A stretch of 64,000 bases of DNA, from contig JALBUN010000023.1 of the NCBI GenBank assembly GCA_025174535.1, positions 1,674,001 through 1,738,000 on the forward strand. Direction: 5' to 3'. Positions 43,036-55,288 of the stretch are shown one piece after another (positions within the stretch are counted from its first letter, which is position 1; each line of letters opens with the position of its first letter). The stretch is from Cantharellus purpuraceus (lineage: Eukaryota; Basidiomycota; Agaricomycetes; Cantharellales; Hydnaceae). Below the pieces are notes generated by a model, which searched no databases, had not been told where the DNA came from, and saw only the letters and a program-made list of their open reading frames with translations. A program made the position numbers and the translations under genes.

Positions 43036-45541
43036 TCAAGATTTGCTACCAAGAGACTCGTGACACAAAGTTTCTAAAAAAACAGACAAGTCCTCTTGGT
43101 TAATTTCCAGGACACTAGTGTCAAAGGAGCTATGACGGGTCCGAGCGTTACAACGGGTTTTAGCATCTAAGAATGCAAGACCGAATTGACTACCACATCT
43201 GTGAGTATTTGGTGTCTGTAACAGACACAATACACTCACTTCTTACGTACATCACCAAACTCGAGTGCTGCGGTAACGCCAACAACGATGTATGTCCCAG
43301 CCTTCTCATCTAAACACGCTACCACGAATGGCAGACATTTCTTCTTACTGCGACCCAAAGTGGTCGCACCTACTTTGTCTCGTAGGGCTTCTACGAGCCA
43401 GAGCGCTAAACGAGACAGGACACCTGGATGAGCAAAAAGCGACAGATCGGGCCCCTGCGTCAAAACCACAACTCGATGTCGATTCATAGTTTTGATATCC
43501 TGTTTATCGATGATCGAAGATCCTTGGCGAATAATTGCACGGTGAAGCGACATTCCCAAAGATAATGCATCACGTACACGGGATATACTCAGTTCGTTGT
43601 CAATATGGAAGTTGACACAGACGTAGCGGGAAGATCACTTACTCATCCAGTGCGTCATATGCCGTCCAGAAATTGCGGACCCACCATTCCAAAGGTATTT
43701 TAGTCACACGATCTCCTGCCTCCTCGGGAACCTGATCTGTTCCTTGCGGGATGCTAGCACTAATGGGTGGGATGCTCTTTCTGTCATCCTCACGCCATTG
43801 GGCATCCCAGAGCTTGCCACCACCGAACCACTCTCCTCCATTTCGGGCCCCTTCGATCTCGATCTCCATGTTAACACCCCCGGAAACCTCTAATAAGGCA
43901 CCGAGACCTTCCGCCATATCAGCCGCGCTAAGAGGCTGTGTTCGAAAGCCGTACGACCGGGTGAACGAAGGATATGTTAACTCCACCAGACCATACTCTG
44001 GTGCAATTGCCTCCAGCTTCGTACGTAGCTGGCGTTTGAGGTCCATGTCCATGTGGGAATATGGCTGTTGTGTTTGTGGTATGGAGAAACTAGTTTACAA
44101 TCAAATCAGCCTGATATAGCACATAAATTGAGAGGGATCCAGACCCCATCTTAGCTAGAAGGCCGGTGAGTTTCTTACGTCCACGCTCTCGCCAAATACC
44201 TAGCTTGTTAGCAACATAACTGGAATGGTACATCGCGTCGTAGAGCGTCCAGTGACGAAAGAGGGTAAACCGCAGCTCCTCAGTAGCGCGGACAGTCGAG
44301 TCATCTGCATGAGCCATCGGGATATTATCGTGCGTAGTAGAAGTAGACAACAATGGATTTAGCCGTGCAACCTCATCATAAAAAACTTGATGGTATTGAT
44401 CATATTTGTCCCGAGAAATGCGTGAGCTTGTGTACTGGAACGTCAACCCGAGTATAGCGAGCCTACGAACAGGCTATATCAGAGAAGTAGATTCGAGAGA
44501 AAAGGCCAATATTACCACAGGAGGTCATTGTCTACACGCTCGAGAACAGTTGCAAGAATGTAGATCGTTCCAGAAGCACCCTGTGCGTGCCATGTCCCTG
44601 CATTGTAGTGTTTTTCTATTCGAGAGGCGTGACGATTGCGTGTTTCTCGCAACATTCGCTTTGGGTGCTGCGATTGACGTCAAGCTCGCATCTTGAGCAG
44701 GAAGATAAATGTGAAATACCTCCGGACGATCTAATCGACGTCTCTTGCTGCCTCTGGAGTCTCTTTCTGAGGACTACACATATGCGAGCGATCAAGGAAA
44801 GTGATGCGAGTAGGAAAGGAGTCACATACACCGTATCGTCGCTTACCAGAAGAATTGGTCTTCTCCTCTTCCTCAGTATCCTGGACAACAGATTCAGAGT
44901 CGTTCGACTGCGAATCACCATCCAGATCCGTGTCTGAGTCAGAATCAGGTTCATACTACGTCTATGTGAGCAAGGTTTATCTGGAAGCCTCTCACGCACC
45001 ATGAGAGCCTCCCATGCCTCCTTCACTTGGTCCAGCTCTGCTACTCCACCGTCATCCCAAATAAACACCCGCTCTGCCTCTGCTTCAGCACCAAAAAGAC
45101 TTGACAAGTTTTGCGGTCGCGCCGAGTCAATGACATGCACTGTCAGGTTCTCACTAAAGGAACCAAACCATTCTGGAGAAGGAAGGTCGAGTATGGCACC
45201 CATATTCAGAAGAATTAGCGTGTGCAACTGAAGACGATGTGTTCAGCACATCACGACATCAAGATAGTCTGTACCTCTGGATAGTTCAACAATTCATTCC
45301 TCTGAGACTCGAGAGCCGCCAATCCCGATATTGGGATAATACGGTACATGACATCGTCTTGCTTGAACAAATCTGCCAGCATTCGTGCGGCGCACAGCGC
45401 GTCGACATCAGGTGCCACGAGAACGATGACCGACGATGCGGCGGTCGCTGGTGATTGACGGTGAGAAGCAAGTATGGACGCATAGGCCTGACCATACGAT
45501 GGCTGGGATGGGCCTGCAATATGAGGGGGAAGCAGATACAT
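43036..45541 (-). CDS. CDC45: Cdc45, replicative helicase (CMG) subunit
   Basis: Starts at 45541 with MYLLPPHIAGPSQPSYGQAY, then VLVAPDVDALCAARMLADLF, IIPISGLAALESQRNELL and the strongly conserved LGAILDLPSPEWFGSF and VHVIDSARPQNLSSLFG. After an acidic linker comes the signature HYNAGTWHAQGASGTIYIL, ATVLERVDNDLLW (near 44620-44520), then FQYTSSRISRDKYDQY, LRFTLFRHWTLYDAMYHS, YPSFTRSYGFRTQPLSAAD, WVRNFWTAYDALDE and RHRVVVLTQGPDLSLFAHP. It ends at 43036. About eight short introns. Cdc45 with Mcm2-7 and GINS unwinds DNA at replication forks. All expected blocks are present, so it looks intact. Confidence 0.95.
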
Positions 45542-45668
45542 TGTCAACACGTGACTGAGTAGCAATGAAGTGACTGACGTGAAGTCACGTTAGTCACAGT
45601 TCTGACATCACGCGACGAAACCGCAACATCTAGTATATGACCATTTATATATTATACATAAGTAGGTC

Positions 45669-47304
45669 TTACCAGAGGCGTTTTCTCCGTACTTCTTTAG
45701 TCTTGCCACGTATCCCCCATACCCCCCAGTTTAATTTCACCATAATCCGCAGGTCGAAATCAGCCACCTCCCACTTCTCACTTCCAAACTCGTTTTTTCC
45801 AGGCGTGATAACCCAATCGAATTCACCGGCAACACCCTCAGCCTCATCTAAAGCCCTAACATCACGCTCTGCATCTGCGGGCGAAAAGGCCGTAATGAAA
45901 ATGGGACATCGAGTGGAAAAGAGCATAGGAAGCACCCCTCCCCACTCTCCTGGAGCAGATATCTGTAAGGTGTTTGGTGATGTTGGTGAGGGAAAGCCAA
46001 AGCCTGGTGCGTAGAGAACAAATAAATCGGTGTAGGGATCAAAGGGACCCAGCTCGTCGTGGATCTGCTGAGTGTACTTGGAGCGGAGCGCCGTCAACGA
46101 CATAAAGGGACTGTGTGGTAAAGTATAAGAAGGAATCCCGCTTGAAACAGTCAGAGCACGAAGGCGGCGTCTGGACATTGAGCTTCCAACGTAAGTGGGA
46201 ATTGGTGGCTCGTAGACCTTTGTAGCCTTGGAATCGGACATCGAGGCTGGTGTCTCAGGGTCAGCCGCAGGACTTTCAGACGACAAAGAGTCATTAGCTG
46301 CTGCCTTTGGCAAAGCCACTTGAGGACCAATAAAATATATCTGGAAGATGGCCGATGGGAAAAGATAGCAAAGCTGAACCCATACATCGGGAGGTAGAGC
46401 CGACTCGGTCCGTGCTCCTAAGACAAATATACGAGTAGGAGGCTTGCCAATAGACCCGCCACGAGTCTCGCGACCGCCTAATGGGGCATGTACGGTTGCT
46501 CGCAGCGCTTCATGTTGAAGCATAAGCCAGAGTCCCACTCTAATGACGCCAATTTCTTACCTGCGAGCGACCGCGCGCCTTCAGGGGTCAGACGTTGATT
46601 ATAGGTGTTAAGATTGCTGTGTCTATGTATGATGGATCCGATGGTGAGGGGGTACGTGAGGAGCTTGCTTGTGTGCCGACGCATTCGCTCTGTGTCAACC
46701 GAACTGAATCCTCTTGTGTACCAAAAGATGTCCCAATTAGCAAAAGAGATGGCCTCTTCATATGCCTGCACGCCTGTAAGTTGTGGAGTGAGTCGAACGA
46801 CAATGAAACTAACAGAGGCTTGATACCTGGTAGCTCGTATTCAAGTTTTTGTCTGCGACTCCTAAGATCGTGGTCATCCTCGTTGATCTCTCTCAATCTA
46901 CTACAGTATCTTCGATGCTCTGCATCCTCTCTCCAGTGTTCCTCAGAGCAATGCGTTGGGTACCCACAATCTGGACAATCAAAGGTAACTAGCCTGGGTT
47001 GCGTCAATGCGCCCATCTTGCCTGTGCCAGACATATGCACACGGGAAATGCACACGGGACACTGGCATATCTTCTTGATAGATTGGGCTCGAGAACGTAG
47101 ATCTAGGAAAGGAGAGGATGATAAAGGATGAAACGTGTTATCTTGGGCCCTCGGGGACGAGGTTTTCGTGGAAGAGGAAGACTGAGTCTTGGCCTGTCGG
47201 ATATAACGAAAGAATGTACGGGCGGAGGACACCGGTATACCTCGAGGATGAACTATGAAGCGAGGTGTTAGAATACCTCGTGGGTGACATCGCTGCATGA
47301 ACAC
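45669..47304 (-). CDS. MSS51: Mss51-like mitochondrial translational activator of COX1
   Basis: Starts at 47304 with a basic, Ser/Arg-rich leader (MFMQRCHPRGILTPRF) typical of mitochondrial import. Residues near 80-140 form a MYND-type zinc finger (CQCPVCISRVHMSG, FDCPDCGYPTHCSEEHWRED, HRRYCSRLREINEDDHDL). After one intron come EEAISFANWDIFWYTRGFSSVD, ERMRRHTSKLLTYPLTIGS and RLTPEGARSL. The C-terminal part (45671-46480) has ARTESALPPDVWVQLCYLFP and FVLYAPGFGFPSP, ending WGIRGKTKEVRRKRLW. In yeast Mss51 couples COX1 mRNA translation to complex IV assembly. Stop at 45669, 127 bp from the CDC45 start. Confidence 0.92.
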
Positions 47305-47402
47305 AGAGTCCTCCCGTCAGCTGTGATCCCAGAATGTGCTAGTGCTGTGACCGCAAAAGGAACATTACGTAATGCTCAGGCAGTTTGCATTTCATTAAAC
47401 CT

Positions 47403-47648
47403 CTAACCGGAAGATTCAACTCGATGATACCGGGCAGCTGATTGTAACAACAGGACTACGATATTCGACGGAAAGGGGGCTTCAATCGGAGCCCTTCCAG
47501 GATGCTGAATAACACCTCTCGCGGCAACGTGGCGGAGAAAGAGCTTCACTGACACCGCTGTAGCCTGCTGTGCAAGATCAATAGTGCTACGAGCTACAAA
47601 GACCTGTGGTGGATGATGAGTATGGTGGTCAGTGTTTTCTTGACTCAT
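47403..47648 (-). CDS. Small ORF, unknown
   Basis: 81 codons starting MSQENTDHHTHHPPQV, in the gap upstream of MSS51. The central part (STIDLAQQATAVSVKLFLRH) is a plausible amphipathic helix and codon use is similar to neighbours. No family recognised. No intron needed, no signal peptide. It could be a genuine small protein or a chance frame. Confidence 0.35.
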   Translation of the reverse strand: MSQENTDHHTHHPPQVFVARSTIDLAQQATAVSVKLFLRHVAARGVIQHPGRAPIEAPFPSNIVVLLLQSAARYHRVESSG

Positions 47649-48490
47649 CCCACGCCTTTAAGCTTCAAGCCCCTTCTCCTCATTGCTCCTTCGGCGTGAG
47701 TTGTTTCTATGTGTATACGTGAATGGTGCGTCCTAGGCTCTGATTCAGCATTTGAATCTAAGGCATGCATCGATCCCTCCTTGTAGCCAATAGGACCATC
47801 TTAGCCGGGAAGACAACTTGTAATAGAGCAGGAGAGGTATTATGATCAGGAACCACGTATACACACGCACGAACTTACCATAGCTCATGCACTAATTGCA
47901 GGTTTCTAGCCAGTATGCTCATGCTTAGGCTATGGATGGTTCATTGCCTGAGTCATCATTGCACAGAAGATGCCGATGGAAAGGGTTAATCACATTGTAT
48001 CACTGGCCCACGTTACACACAGCCATGAGCAGAATCTAATAGTCTCTTGAACGTGATATCCACTGGTTTCGAAATTCACAGACAGCGAGTTAGGTCAATT
48101 GACAGCATGGGTAGCTGTGTCACAAGACGATATACCAGTAACTCCATGCATAGTACGGATTATCATTTTGGTGGTGGTCCGTCGTAATCTTGGAACGAGC
48201 TCGACGCCACTGTTTGATCATTATGTTAAGAGTCTCTGTAAAAAAAAATTTGTATGAAAGTTTTCGGGATTTCCTTTTTTGCAGTTTAACTACCATAGTC
48301 TCGGTTACTCGTCAACAGATTGATTGTCAATAGAGGCAAGTAATCTATTCCAGAATTCGCTGGAACTTCCCGATTCCTTTTGTTGCTTTACATACGAGTA
48401 CTTGATCGTGAGTTACGCGTGCCGAATAACCACGTATTGGAACGGACAGCAAGTATAACAGCATAACAAAATCAATTAGACAGTAAAGGA
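47649..48490. other. Intergenic region with a short dispersed repeat
   Basis: 842 bp without an ORF of note. At 48253-48297 lies tatgaaagttttcgggattt and further bases up to aactaccata, matching 37473-37519 with several changes. The rest is likely the 3' UTR of the TBC gene and the promoter of the small ORF or MSS51. Confidence 0.5.
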
Positions 48491-51400
48491 TCAGATGGCT
48501 GCAGCTCGGGCACCGTCCTCGCTCTCATACGCCGAGAGAAACTCATCATATCCTTCATCATCCCCATCACTTGAGAAGCTTCCCTTGGTTAGCATGTCAA
48601 GCTTTCGGAGTGTCCGTCGAGGTGAGCGAGAATTCTTTCGAAGACGCGTGAAACGCTCTTCAGGATTGAAGTCAGTGGCCCGTGGCGTATTAGTCACTAT
48701 ATCTGACAGGCTCTCCGGGACCAGGGAGGCCCCATCGCTATTGCTCCTTTGTTCGACGACTGGAGCTGGAGCAGAACGATCGAGGTCTGCGTCTGATTTT
48801 CTAAGTCGCAAGTTCGCGGGACGCTGCCCATAACGTTTGCTGCGCACTGAAGGAGCCTTTTCCTGCGAAGTCGAAGAATCAGACGCAGCTTCGCGAGGAG
48901 TAGCGGGCGATCCAGATGTTGCTGTGTTCAATGACTTCTTACGCCCTGTCCTCTTATCAGTCTGAGGGTGCTGGACAGTATCCGCTACACCCAACACTAC
49001 GGCAGTGTGATGACCCTCCGACCCGCCGCTTACCCGTGTGTTCGTGCTACTGGTCATGATAACCGGTGTTTTAGGTGGTGGACTAGAAGGTAATGTAGAA
49101 GGCGAATCCGGTAGTTCCACTTGACCCCATCCACGTCTTGCACTGTCTGCGCTACTTGTTCGGCGTTCATGCCGAAGATGCGCCGACCTGATTAATGTAC
49201 CCGATGGCTCTGATTCATGTCCTGGACCTAAGGACTCCATTGCTGCCTCTGTGGTAGTGGATCGTGTTACTCCTGTCCGGGAATTACGTGGAGGATGGGA
49301 TGAGACCCCTCTACGCAGAGGCACGAATCGGCCATTACCTGGCTCGGAATCTCGATCAGATTGAATGCCATTTCGCAAGGCAGGGGAGGAAGTGGATGTC
49401 GAAGAGGTAAATGAGCCAGGGTCTCGAGGGTGGGGTGAGGAGCTCCCAGGCGTAGGCGATCGACTTAGGCGACGGGGATTCGATGGTGTAATAAGGGAAG
49501 ATGAACTCAAAAGGAGTGGCCGGGGACCCGATTTTGGTGCCGCGGTGGTGTTACCTGTGAGAGACGCTAATGCTGATTTACCCCTTGCCAAAAGCGGAGG
49601 TGACAGCCCAATAGCTGAACTATCTGGAGCAGAAAGTTCTTGCGGTGAGAAATACTTGCTTTCTCTAAAGTTGGGCCTTGGTGGTGGAGAATAATCCTTC
49701 TCGTAATTAGTTGGGAGCGAGCCTCTCTTTGGTAATATGTCAGCCCAACTTCTCCCCGACATGCCAAGCGAACCAGCTCGAGTATGCTGTGACGGACGGT
49801 CGGGTGAACTGACAGTGCTAGAGGGGTTACTTCTTCTCCATAGTGTCGAAGCTCGGGCGGTCCAACTCGAACTAGTTTTTGACAACGAGGCAGCAGCATC
49901 CGAGTCTTTAAACGTTCCCGTATAGCTCCAAAGGCCTGAGGACGAACTCGGTGATGCAAAATCTTCGCTGTCATGCCGAGGAGGGGATGGCATGGACGGC
50001 TCTGTAGGAGATGGGGGAGCTTCCATTGCGCTCTGGTTAGTGAAGCCACGCCAAATGGAATTCCCAAGTCGTCTTCCTAAACCCTCAGCACCCGAAGGGT
50101 TCGGCAACGATGCTTCAACAGCATTGCTGACAGGTGACAGTGGCTGAACTGGGGAGTTAGGCGGTAATGGCGAGGGTGGTACGTCCATAGAGCTTTGATT
50201 CGTAAGCCCACGCCAGACCGTGCTTCCAATTTTCCCTAAGAGTACGCTAGGCTTCTCGGTGGTGTCGCCTTCGTCTTCTGCACCGGAATCCGGCCACTCT
50301 GGAGAAGGGGTGCCGTCAGTTTCGTTATCAGACTCAGGGATCGAGGGTTCAGCGGGTACACTTCTGGCCATGAGATTTGACCAGACGGTCCCTCGAAGTC
50401 TTTCCCCAAATCCAAAACCTGCGTTGCCTCTCCTTTCCATATGCTTGCGCTGATTAACCATACCGACAGCAGTGTCAACTACTCTCTCAGGTCCACCAAG
50501 CTCATCGATTGGGTAAGCCCGTAATATGGCCATTCCCTGAGTAAACCCCTCCTCAAACTCAACTGGTGTGTTGGAGGGTGCGGCGAGAGTCAACTCAATG
50601 TCACCCCATAGGCCAGGTGATTTGATGGCTGCCCCGCCTAACCTGAAATTGTCAAGGTAAACGCGTAACTAGGAAGAAGGCACCCCGTCGACATACCGAA
50701 GCAATGTGCCACGAGCATTGATTAACATGCTTGTGCAGATGTCCACTAGAAACTCTAACTTTGCATTGTGATCACTTGTTCGTGGGGGTTGAGCAAATAA
50801 TGCATCCCAGATGGTGAAGACCGAGGGCAGCGGGAACGTCCGAGTCAACAATGGTACTAGCCAACGACTTTCGAAGGATGATAAGCGGAATAGAAGAAGT
50901 AGCGAACCTCACGTACTATGAGTAGTGAGGAAGGGTTGGATCTAGACCTTTGCGACACTATCGTACACCAATCAAGCATTCGCTGGATGCTATATATGAT
51001 GAATTACTCACCAAATCTCCCGATAGCTCGGGATCGGCCCATGCTAGTCGATGCCCTAACTTTGCCACCCACGCTTGGCTTCCTTCGTTCTCCGTTAATT
51101 CACCCACCTCTCCCCAAAGCTCAGTGAGAAGCCAAAAGGTATCCGCCTCAACATGAGCCAATTCAGATAGTTCAACCTCCTGAATCATCGCGACGTACAA
51201 AGGAACGAGAACTGAGGAAAGGTAGGATGTGGGTGTAGAGGGATGTAGGGCCATGTGGATATATAACAAACGCATGAGTGAAGTAGCATGACTACGTGTG
51301 AGAACAGAAGGATGCAATACAGTTCCTAACTTTTTCCGGGATCCATCATCTGTCGGCGAATCAATAGGTGAAGAAACCGATATTTGTGGCATCTGTAGTG

Positions 51401-52095
51401 AGGTGGGATCAGCGTGGCCAAGGTGAATCTCGGGTGTGCCATGAACAATATTAGCGTCATATGTATGACCTTGTATTAGCCTAAGGCGCTGATCCACTGC
51501 ATCTGCAGCCTCGATCCTAAGGCCACCTGGAGCGCTACTGTCAAATGGACACAATGGGGATTGTTCCAAAAGCACATCTAGTTCTGGGGGAAGGTGTGAT
51601 AGAGATTTAGCCAAACTAAGTAAGGACGCATCCGGGGGGCTTAATGGTGTGGATGGCGGAGGCTGTTCCTTTAGCCGCAAGAGGAGAGGAGATGCAAGGT
51701 CCTATTAGGTATCAGAAATTAGGAGGAACAGATCACGAGCTTGCAACGTTACAAACATAGTAAGACCGTCTCTTAGAGTGAGCCTCTACCTCCCATGAGT
51801 CTTTTTGTTGGGACAAGGTGCCCAGAAGCAATCTGGGAGCATAATCAAAATGACTCATGCACAGTTTAATGTAGACTCACTTCCACACTCGAGGACGTAG
51901 CCATGGTGGTTGTGGAGGAATTCCTGAAGGCGTCAGAGTGAATCATAACCCAATGACAGGGATAAGAACCAACGGACCTCCCGAGCAGATTTGCCGGAGC
52001 TCCTCAAAATTGACAACACGAGGGAATGTGCTCTGGTCCAGAATTTCGGAGAGAAGGTGAGACCTACAGAGACCATTAATTCCCTGAGCTATCAT
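48491..52095 (-). CDS. TBC-domain Rab-GAP, TBC1D13-like
   Basis: About eight exons. The proposed start at 52095 gives MIAQGINGLCRSHLLSEIL, FEELRQICSGGIPPQPPWLR, PRVWKLLLGTLSQQKDSW, then the TBC core (SHATSLMRLLYIHMALHPS, YLSSVLVPLYVAMIQEVE, AHVEADTFWLLTELWGEVGE, RWLVPLLTRTFPLPSVFTIW, LEFLVDICTSMLINARGTLL, FTQGMAILRAYPIDELGG). The last exon (50593-48491) adds about 600 Ser/Pro-rich residues with repeats (GKIGSTVWRGLTNQSSMD). TBC proteins stimulate GTP hydrolysis by Rab GTPases. The usual Gln finger (YxQGM) reads YLSSVL, so catalytic activity is uncertain. Its start codon overlaps the IST1 stop. Confidence 0.88.
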
Positions 52096-52941
52096 GCATG
52101 AAGGGGTGCGCACTTTTGATGTGGCAAGAGGGGGGGTATCCAGGAGAGGTTGTATTCATTAGATATAGAAGCCATGTAGACATCAAGACGTGCTAATGGG
52201 GGAGGCCGTGTGTCGAGTGCGTTGATAACCTGTTAACCATCACAATGGGTGATGAGAACCACGTGAATATTTCTATGCAAAAAGGCCCTGCTGACTTGCA
52301 AAGGAACATGATCGGTATAGTTTTTCACTGCCAGCTCGTTGAACTCTGGACTGTACATTTGCAATAGCATATCACGCAAGGTCATGACGTCTACAGCAAC
52401 ACAACGTTATCACGTCATAGTCGGGCCACAAAATTGGAGACGGCACCTCTCAGCTCCGTTCGAGAAGCAACCAGAATCAAACTGCAGACGGCTTCTAAAA
52501 GAGGAGAGTCGGACTCAAAGTCACTTCAGCTAATAAATCAGAGATCTGAAGCATGACAAGTCAAACTGGCTTACATGGGCTGGCCCAGCTCCCCTGACTT
52601 CTCCTGTAGTAGACTGCAGTAGAATTCGAGCCGCTCAAGTAAGCCGCTCAGCTTGTCATTTCGCACGAGCTTTTCGGTTTTGCTTCTAGCCAAACTGATG
52701 TCAGCTTGGCTGATAAGCGTAGCGACGTCGCGCTTAGTGATCTGTCATGGAATCAGTGATAATGTCCCAATAACAAGTTTGAAAATGTGCACATTTGACG
52801 TCTCGTCGTTTCTTTCCCGTAACTGTGCAAGACGAAACGCTGTGAGGCGGAGTTGAGACTGGCATATTGCGAGTCAGAGACCTTCAAAAAGGATAGGCAC
52901 AATGCCCTCACTTGGACCTTAGTAGAGTCCCATAGAGCCAT
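52092..52941 (-). CDS. IST1: IST1-like ESCRT-III protein, regulator of Vps4
   Basis: Reading frames joined over short introns give MALWDSTKVQ, SQLRLTAFRLAQLRERNDE, ITKRDVATLISQADISLARS, KTEKLVRNDKLSGLLERLEF, then PIDFESDSPLLEAVCSLIL, VASRTELRDVMTLRDMLLQM, YSPEFNELAVKN and VINALDTRPPPLARLDVYMA. The whole IST1 domain is thus covered. It ends NLSWIPPLLPHQKCAPLHA at 52092. IST1 binds Did2 and Vps4 and tunes ESCRT-III disassembly in multivesicular body sorting. Introns (for example 52859-52911) are about 50-80 bp. At roughly 200 residues it is near the minimal length for the family. Confidence 0.87.
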
Positions 52942-53882
52942 TCCAAGTAATTTGACACAAGATGAACACCCTCCACAGGAAATGGGATTTGGAACGATTG
53001 TGACAAATATATAACCTCAGGAGCAAGCAGTGCGGTGATGGATGTGGCTTTCTACATGTATGTGGCCCGAGGCGCGCGAGGGTCACGCCGTGACCACAGC
53101 GGTGTGAAGTTTATGTAACTTCACCAAAAACGCACTTGCAGCAAAGTAGCATAACATTGGATTTGCCGACAGATGTAAGTTTTGGTTTACAACAAATAAC
53201 TACTTCGTAGTATGTAGGTTGGCCAGGTTTCACATCAATTCACATTGACATTCTACTAGGCTAGCTAGCAGCGAGATTCATTAAAGATTATGCTGAGATT
53301 TAGAAGTTCTTTCATCATTCAAAGTACAGTTGTGGAGTAGTGATTGCGGCCTGAAGGGAAGGCACCGGACCAGTTGCTACGCTGTGGCATTTTTGAGCTG
53401 ATAACCATGGCATAGCTCCAGGGCCAGGGCGAGCCTCAAAGTGGTTGGCACGCACATCTCATGAGCTTTTCGAAGAGAAACAGGTGACTCTATTGCACGC
53501 TCGTTCACGTGCGCTTAAAGAGGGTACTACCCACAAGTCCATGGCACTATACGTCCTGACCCTATGGATGCCCACCTGTATTTATAGCATGTTGGTTGCC
53601 TTACGCGTGGAAATCAGTGATCGAAAAATCATATGGTTGGGTTGGAGTGTGAAAAGCACATTCTATGTACACGAAAGTATGGCCTGAGAGAGCTAAGATG
53701 ATCACGCTGTAGATTCAGTTTCGTTAGAGAAGACCTGGGGGTGAGACCATCTGATTTGCGTGCAAGGCTCGCCTTCAGTGATCCCAGTCATCACAACATC
53801 ACGTGGGCCGACATCCTCGCTCTTTGTCTATAGTCGGATTACCTGCCTTAAGAAACGCCTCTCTAAGAGGTATCGTTTAGGG
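52942..53882. other. Intergenic region
   Basis: 940 bp between IST1 and a membrane-protein gene. An 80-codon frame (53445-53687, plus strand) lies here but shows no family features. Expected content is the IST1 promoter and the 3' UTR of the membrane-protein gene. No RNA gene seen. Confidence 0.5.
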
Positions 53883-55288
53883 TCACGGAGTGCCACCAAG
53901 CCGCGAGGGATCAAGCGTCGCGGCGTGCCGCAACGGTACCGGGCATGAAGGCATTCGTGTAGGGGGCAATTGTGATATCACCCTCATCCTTGATGACGGT
54001 TGTTGGAAGCCTAACCTTGGTGGAAGAGGTTGCGAGACCCTTCGTGACGGTGGTAAGCATGGTCGAATTGGAGAGGGCGTAAACGGTATTGGTCGCGAGG
54101 GCATTCGTGAAGGGGACGATTGCGACATCGCCTTCCCTCTCGACGATGGCTGTTGGAAGCGTAGTCTTGATGGCAAAGGGTGCGAGACAATCCGCGAGGG
54201 TAATAAATAGGGTCGAAATGCCGGGGGTGGGAGTTGTAATGGGATGCGTCTTGAAGTTAAAGATTGAGGTAGAGGCCTGGGCGCATGGGATGTCCTTCGT
54301 GGTGACGGATCCATATCAGACACCAGCGTCTGTGAACTCCCTCGGGACGATGGCTGAGACGGGGAAAATTCAGAAGCTGTATCTCTTTTTCCTTCTTCCA
54401 TTTCCCAGGGCTCGGTTTCATAAGGAAGGGAGTGCACGTCAAGGGCCTCCTTTGAAACCCACACCTCCCTATTGTTCCAGGGGCAAAGCCGCAGTGGAGT
54501 ATGCCACAGTCTAGGGAATCGCTTCGCCGTACAGAAGCAGGCCAGTAAGAAATAGCAAACGTAAGACAACACTGTAACCGTTGAGGAAGAAGCTTAATTT
54601 TAACTGTGGTTAACACGTACATACGAGTGGGGTTAGCCAGCTTGCGATAGAGATGTACACGTTGACCAGTTTACATGCCCCTTCTGAATCCACATCTTGA
54701 AATCATTGAGTTATGGAGAAGCGAATAAACGTTTTACTCACTTGAATTTTCACAATCAAATGATGGGCTGAGTATAGTGGATATCAGGGCAGCAGCTGCG
54801 TTGATAGCAAATCACATCAACGGGGGTTTCGATAAGGGAACCCTCAATTATTAGCCTCACCAAAATGAAATATAAGGAGTACGCTTAACCACGCAAGTTC
54901 AAACCAAACATTGCAATACCAAGGGGTGCGTTCTAAAGTATCTGAGACATCGAGAAGAGCGCTAAGGGTCCTATGAACAAAAGGAAAAGGTATTGATGAT
55001 GATAAATCAGAGACGCACAATATAGGTATACACAGGGTAGAGAGAGCGTGGAAAGCAAGTAAGATGACGATGGATACAGCTGCGTAACGATCACTGGCTG
55101 AATATAAGAACGTTCGCAGCATTGAGCAATACAACCTCACTTTCTTGAACGGTGCGAAAGCCTTGTTTCGTAAATGCATCGGCTGAGAGGATACCAATCC
55201 ATGCAATGCCCATTATGATCACAATCACTGAGGAATTTGAGAGAGTTGCAGATGGTTGCCATATGCGATGGCCACGCACCAAAAACAT
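53883..55288 (-). CDS. MARVEL-like four-TM protein with Pro/Ser-rich tail
   Basis: Start at 55288 (MFLVRGHRIWQPSATLSN), TM1 SSVIVIIMGIAWIGILSADA; after an intron SDRYAAVSIVILLAFHALST; then WFELAWLSVLLIFHFAAALI (the Glu-Leu-x-Trp TM3 pattern of fungal MARVEL proteins); ACKLVNVYISIASWLTPLV; and VLSYVCYFLLACFCTAKRFP as TM4. The last exon (54572-53883) adds a Pro/Ser/Arg-rich cytosolic tail with two tandem repeats (RFQQPSSRGKAMSQSSPSRM, GFQQPSSRMRVISQLPPTRM). Splice sites were picked by frame and GT-AG. MARVEL proteins organise membrane domains; the specific role is unknown. Two similar genes follow at 61477 and 63304. Confidence 0.65.
53945..54207. repeat. Two direct repeats of about 100 bp in the tail of the MARVEL-like gene
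   Basis: Segments 53948-54048 and 54107-54207 match with scattered differences (both have ggcattcgtg, gatggctgttggaagc-like and gcgaga blocks). They encode the repeated FQQPSSR / RMPS.P protein units. Period about 159 bp. Confidence 0.75.

Noticed and set aside
48495..48833. Plus-strand ORF antisense to the TBC gene tail, and similar frames at 49365-49694
   Set aside because: Shadow frames of the Ser-rich last exon of the TBC gene on the other strand.
52085..52145. IST1 and TBC as one fused gene through an intron at AAG/GTGCGC...CTGTAG
   Set aside because: The join would read out of the TBC frame (VSPSLRNSG and a stop soon after), so separate genes with overlapping ends fit better.
53445..53687. 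80-codon plus-strand ORF in the IST1/MARVEL interval
   Set aside because: No recognisable motif, no intron context, similar length to chance frames nearby.
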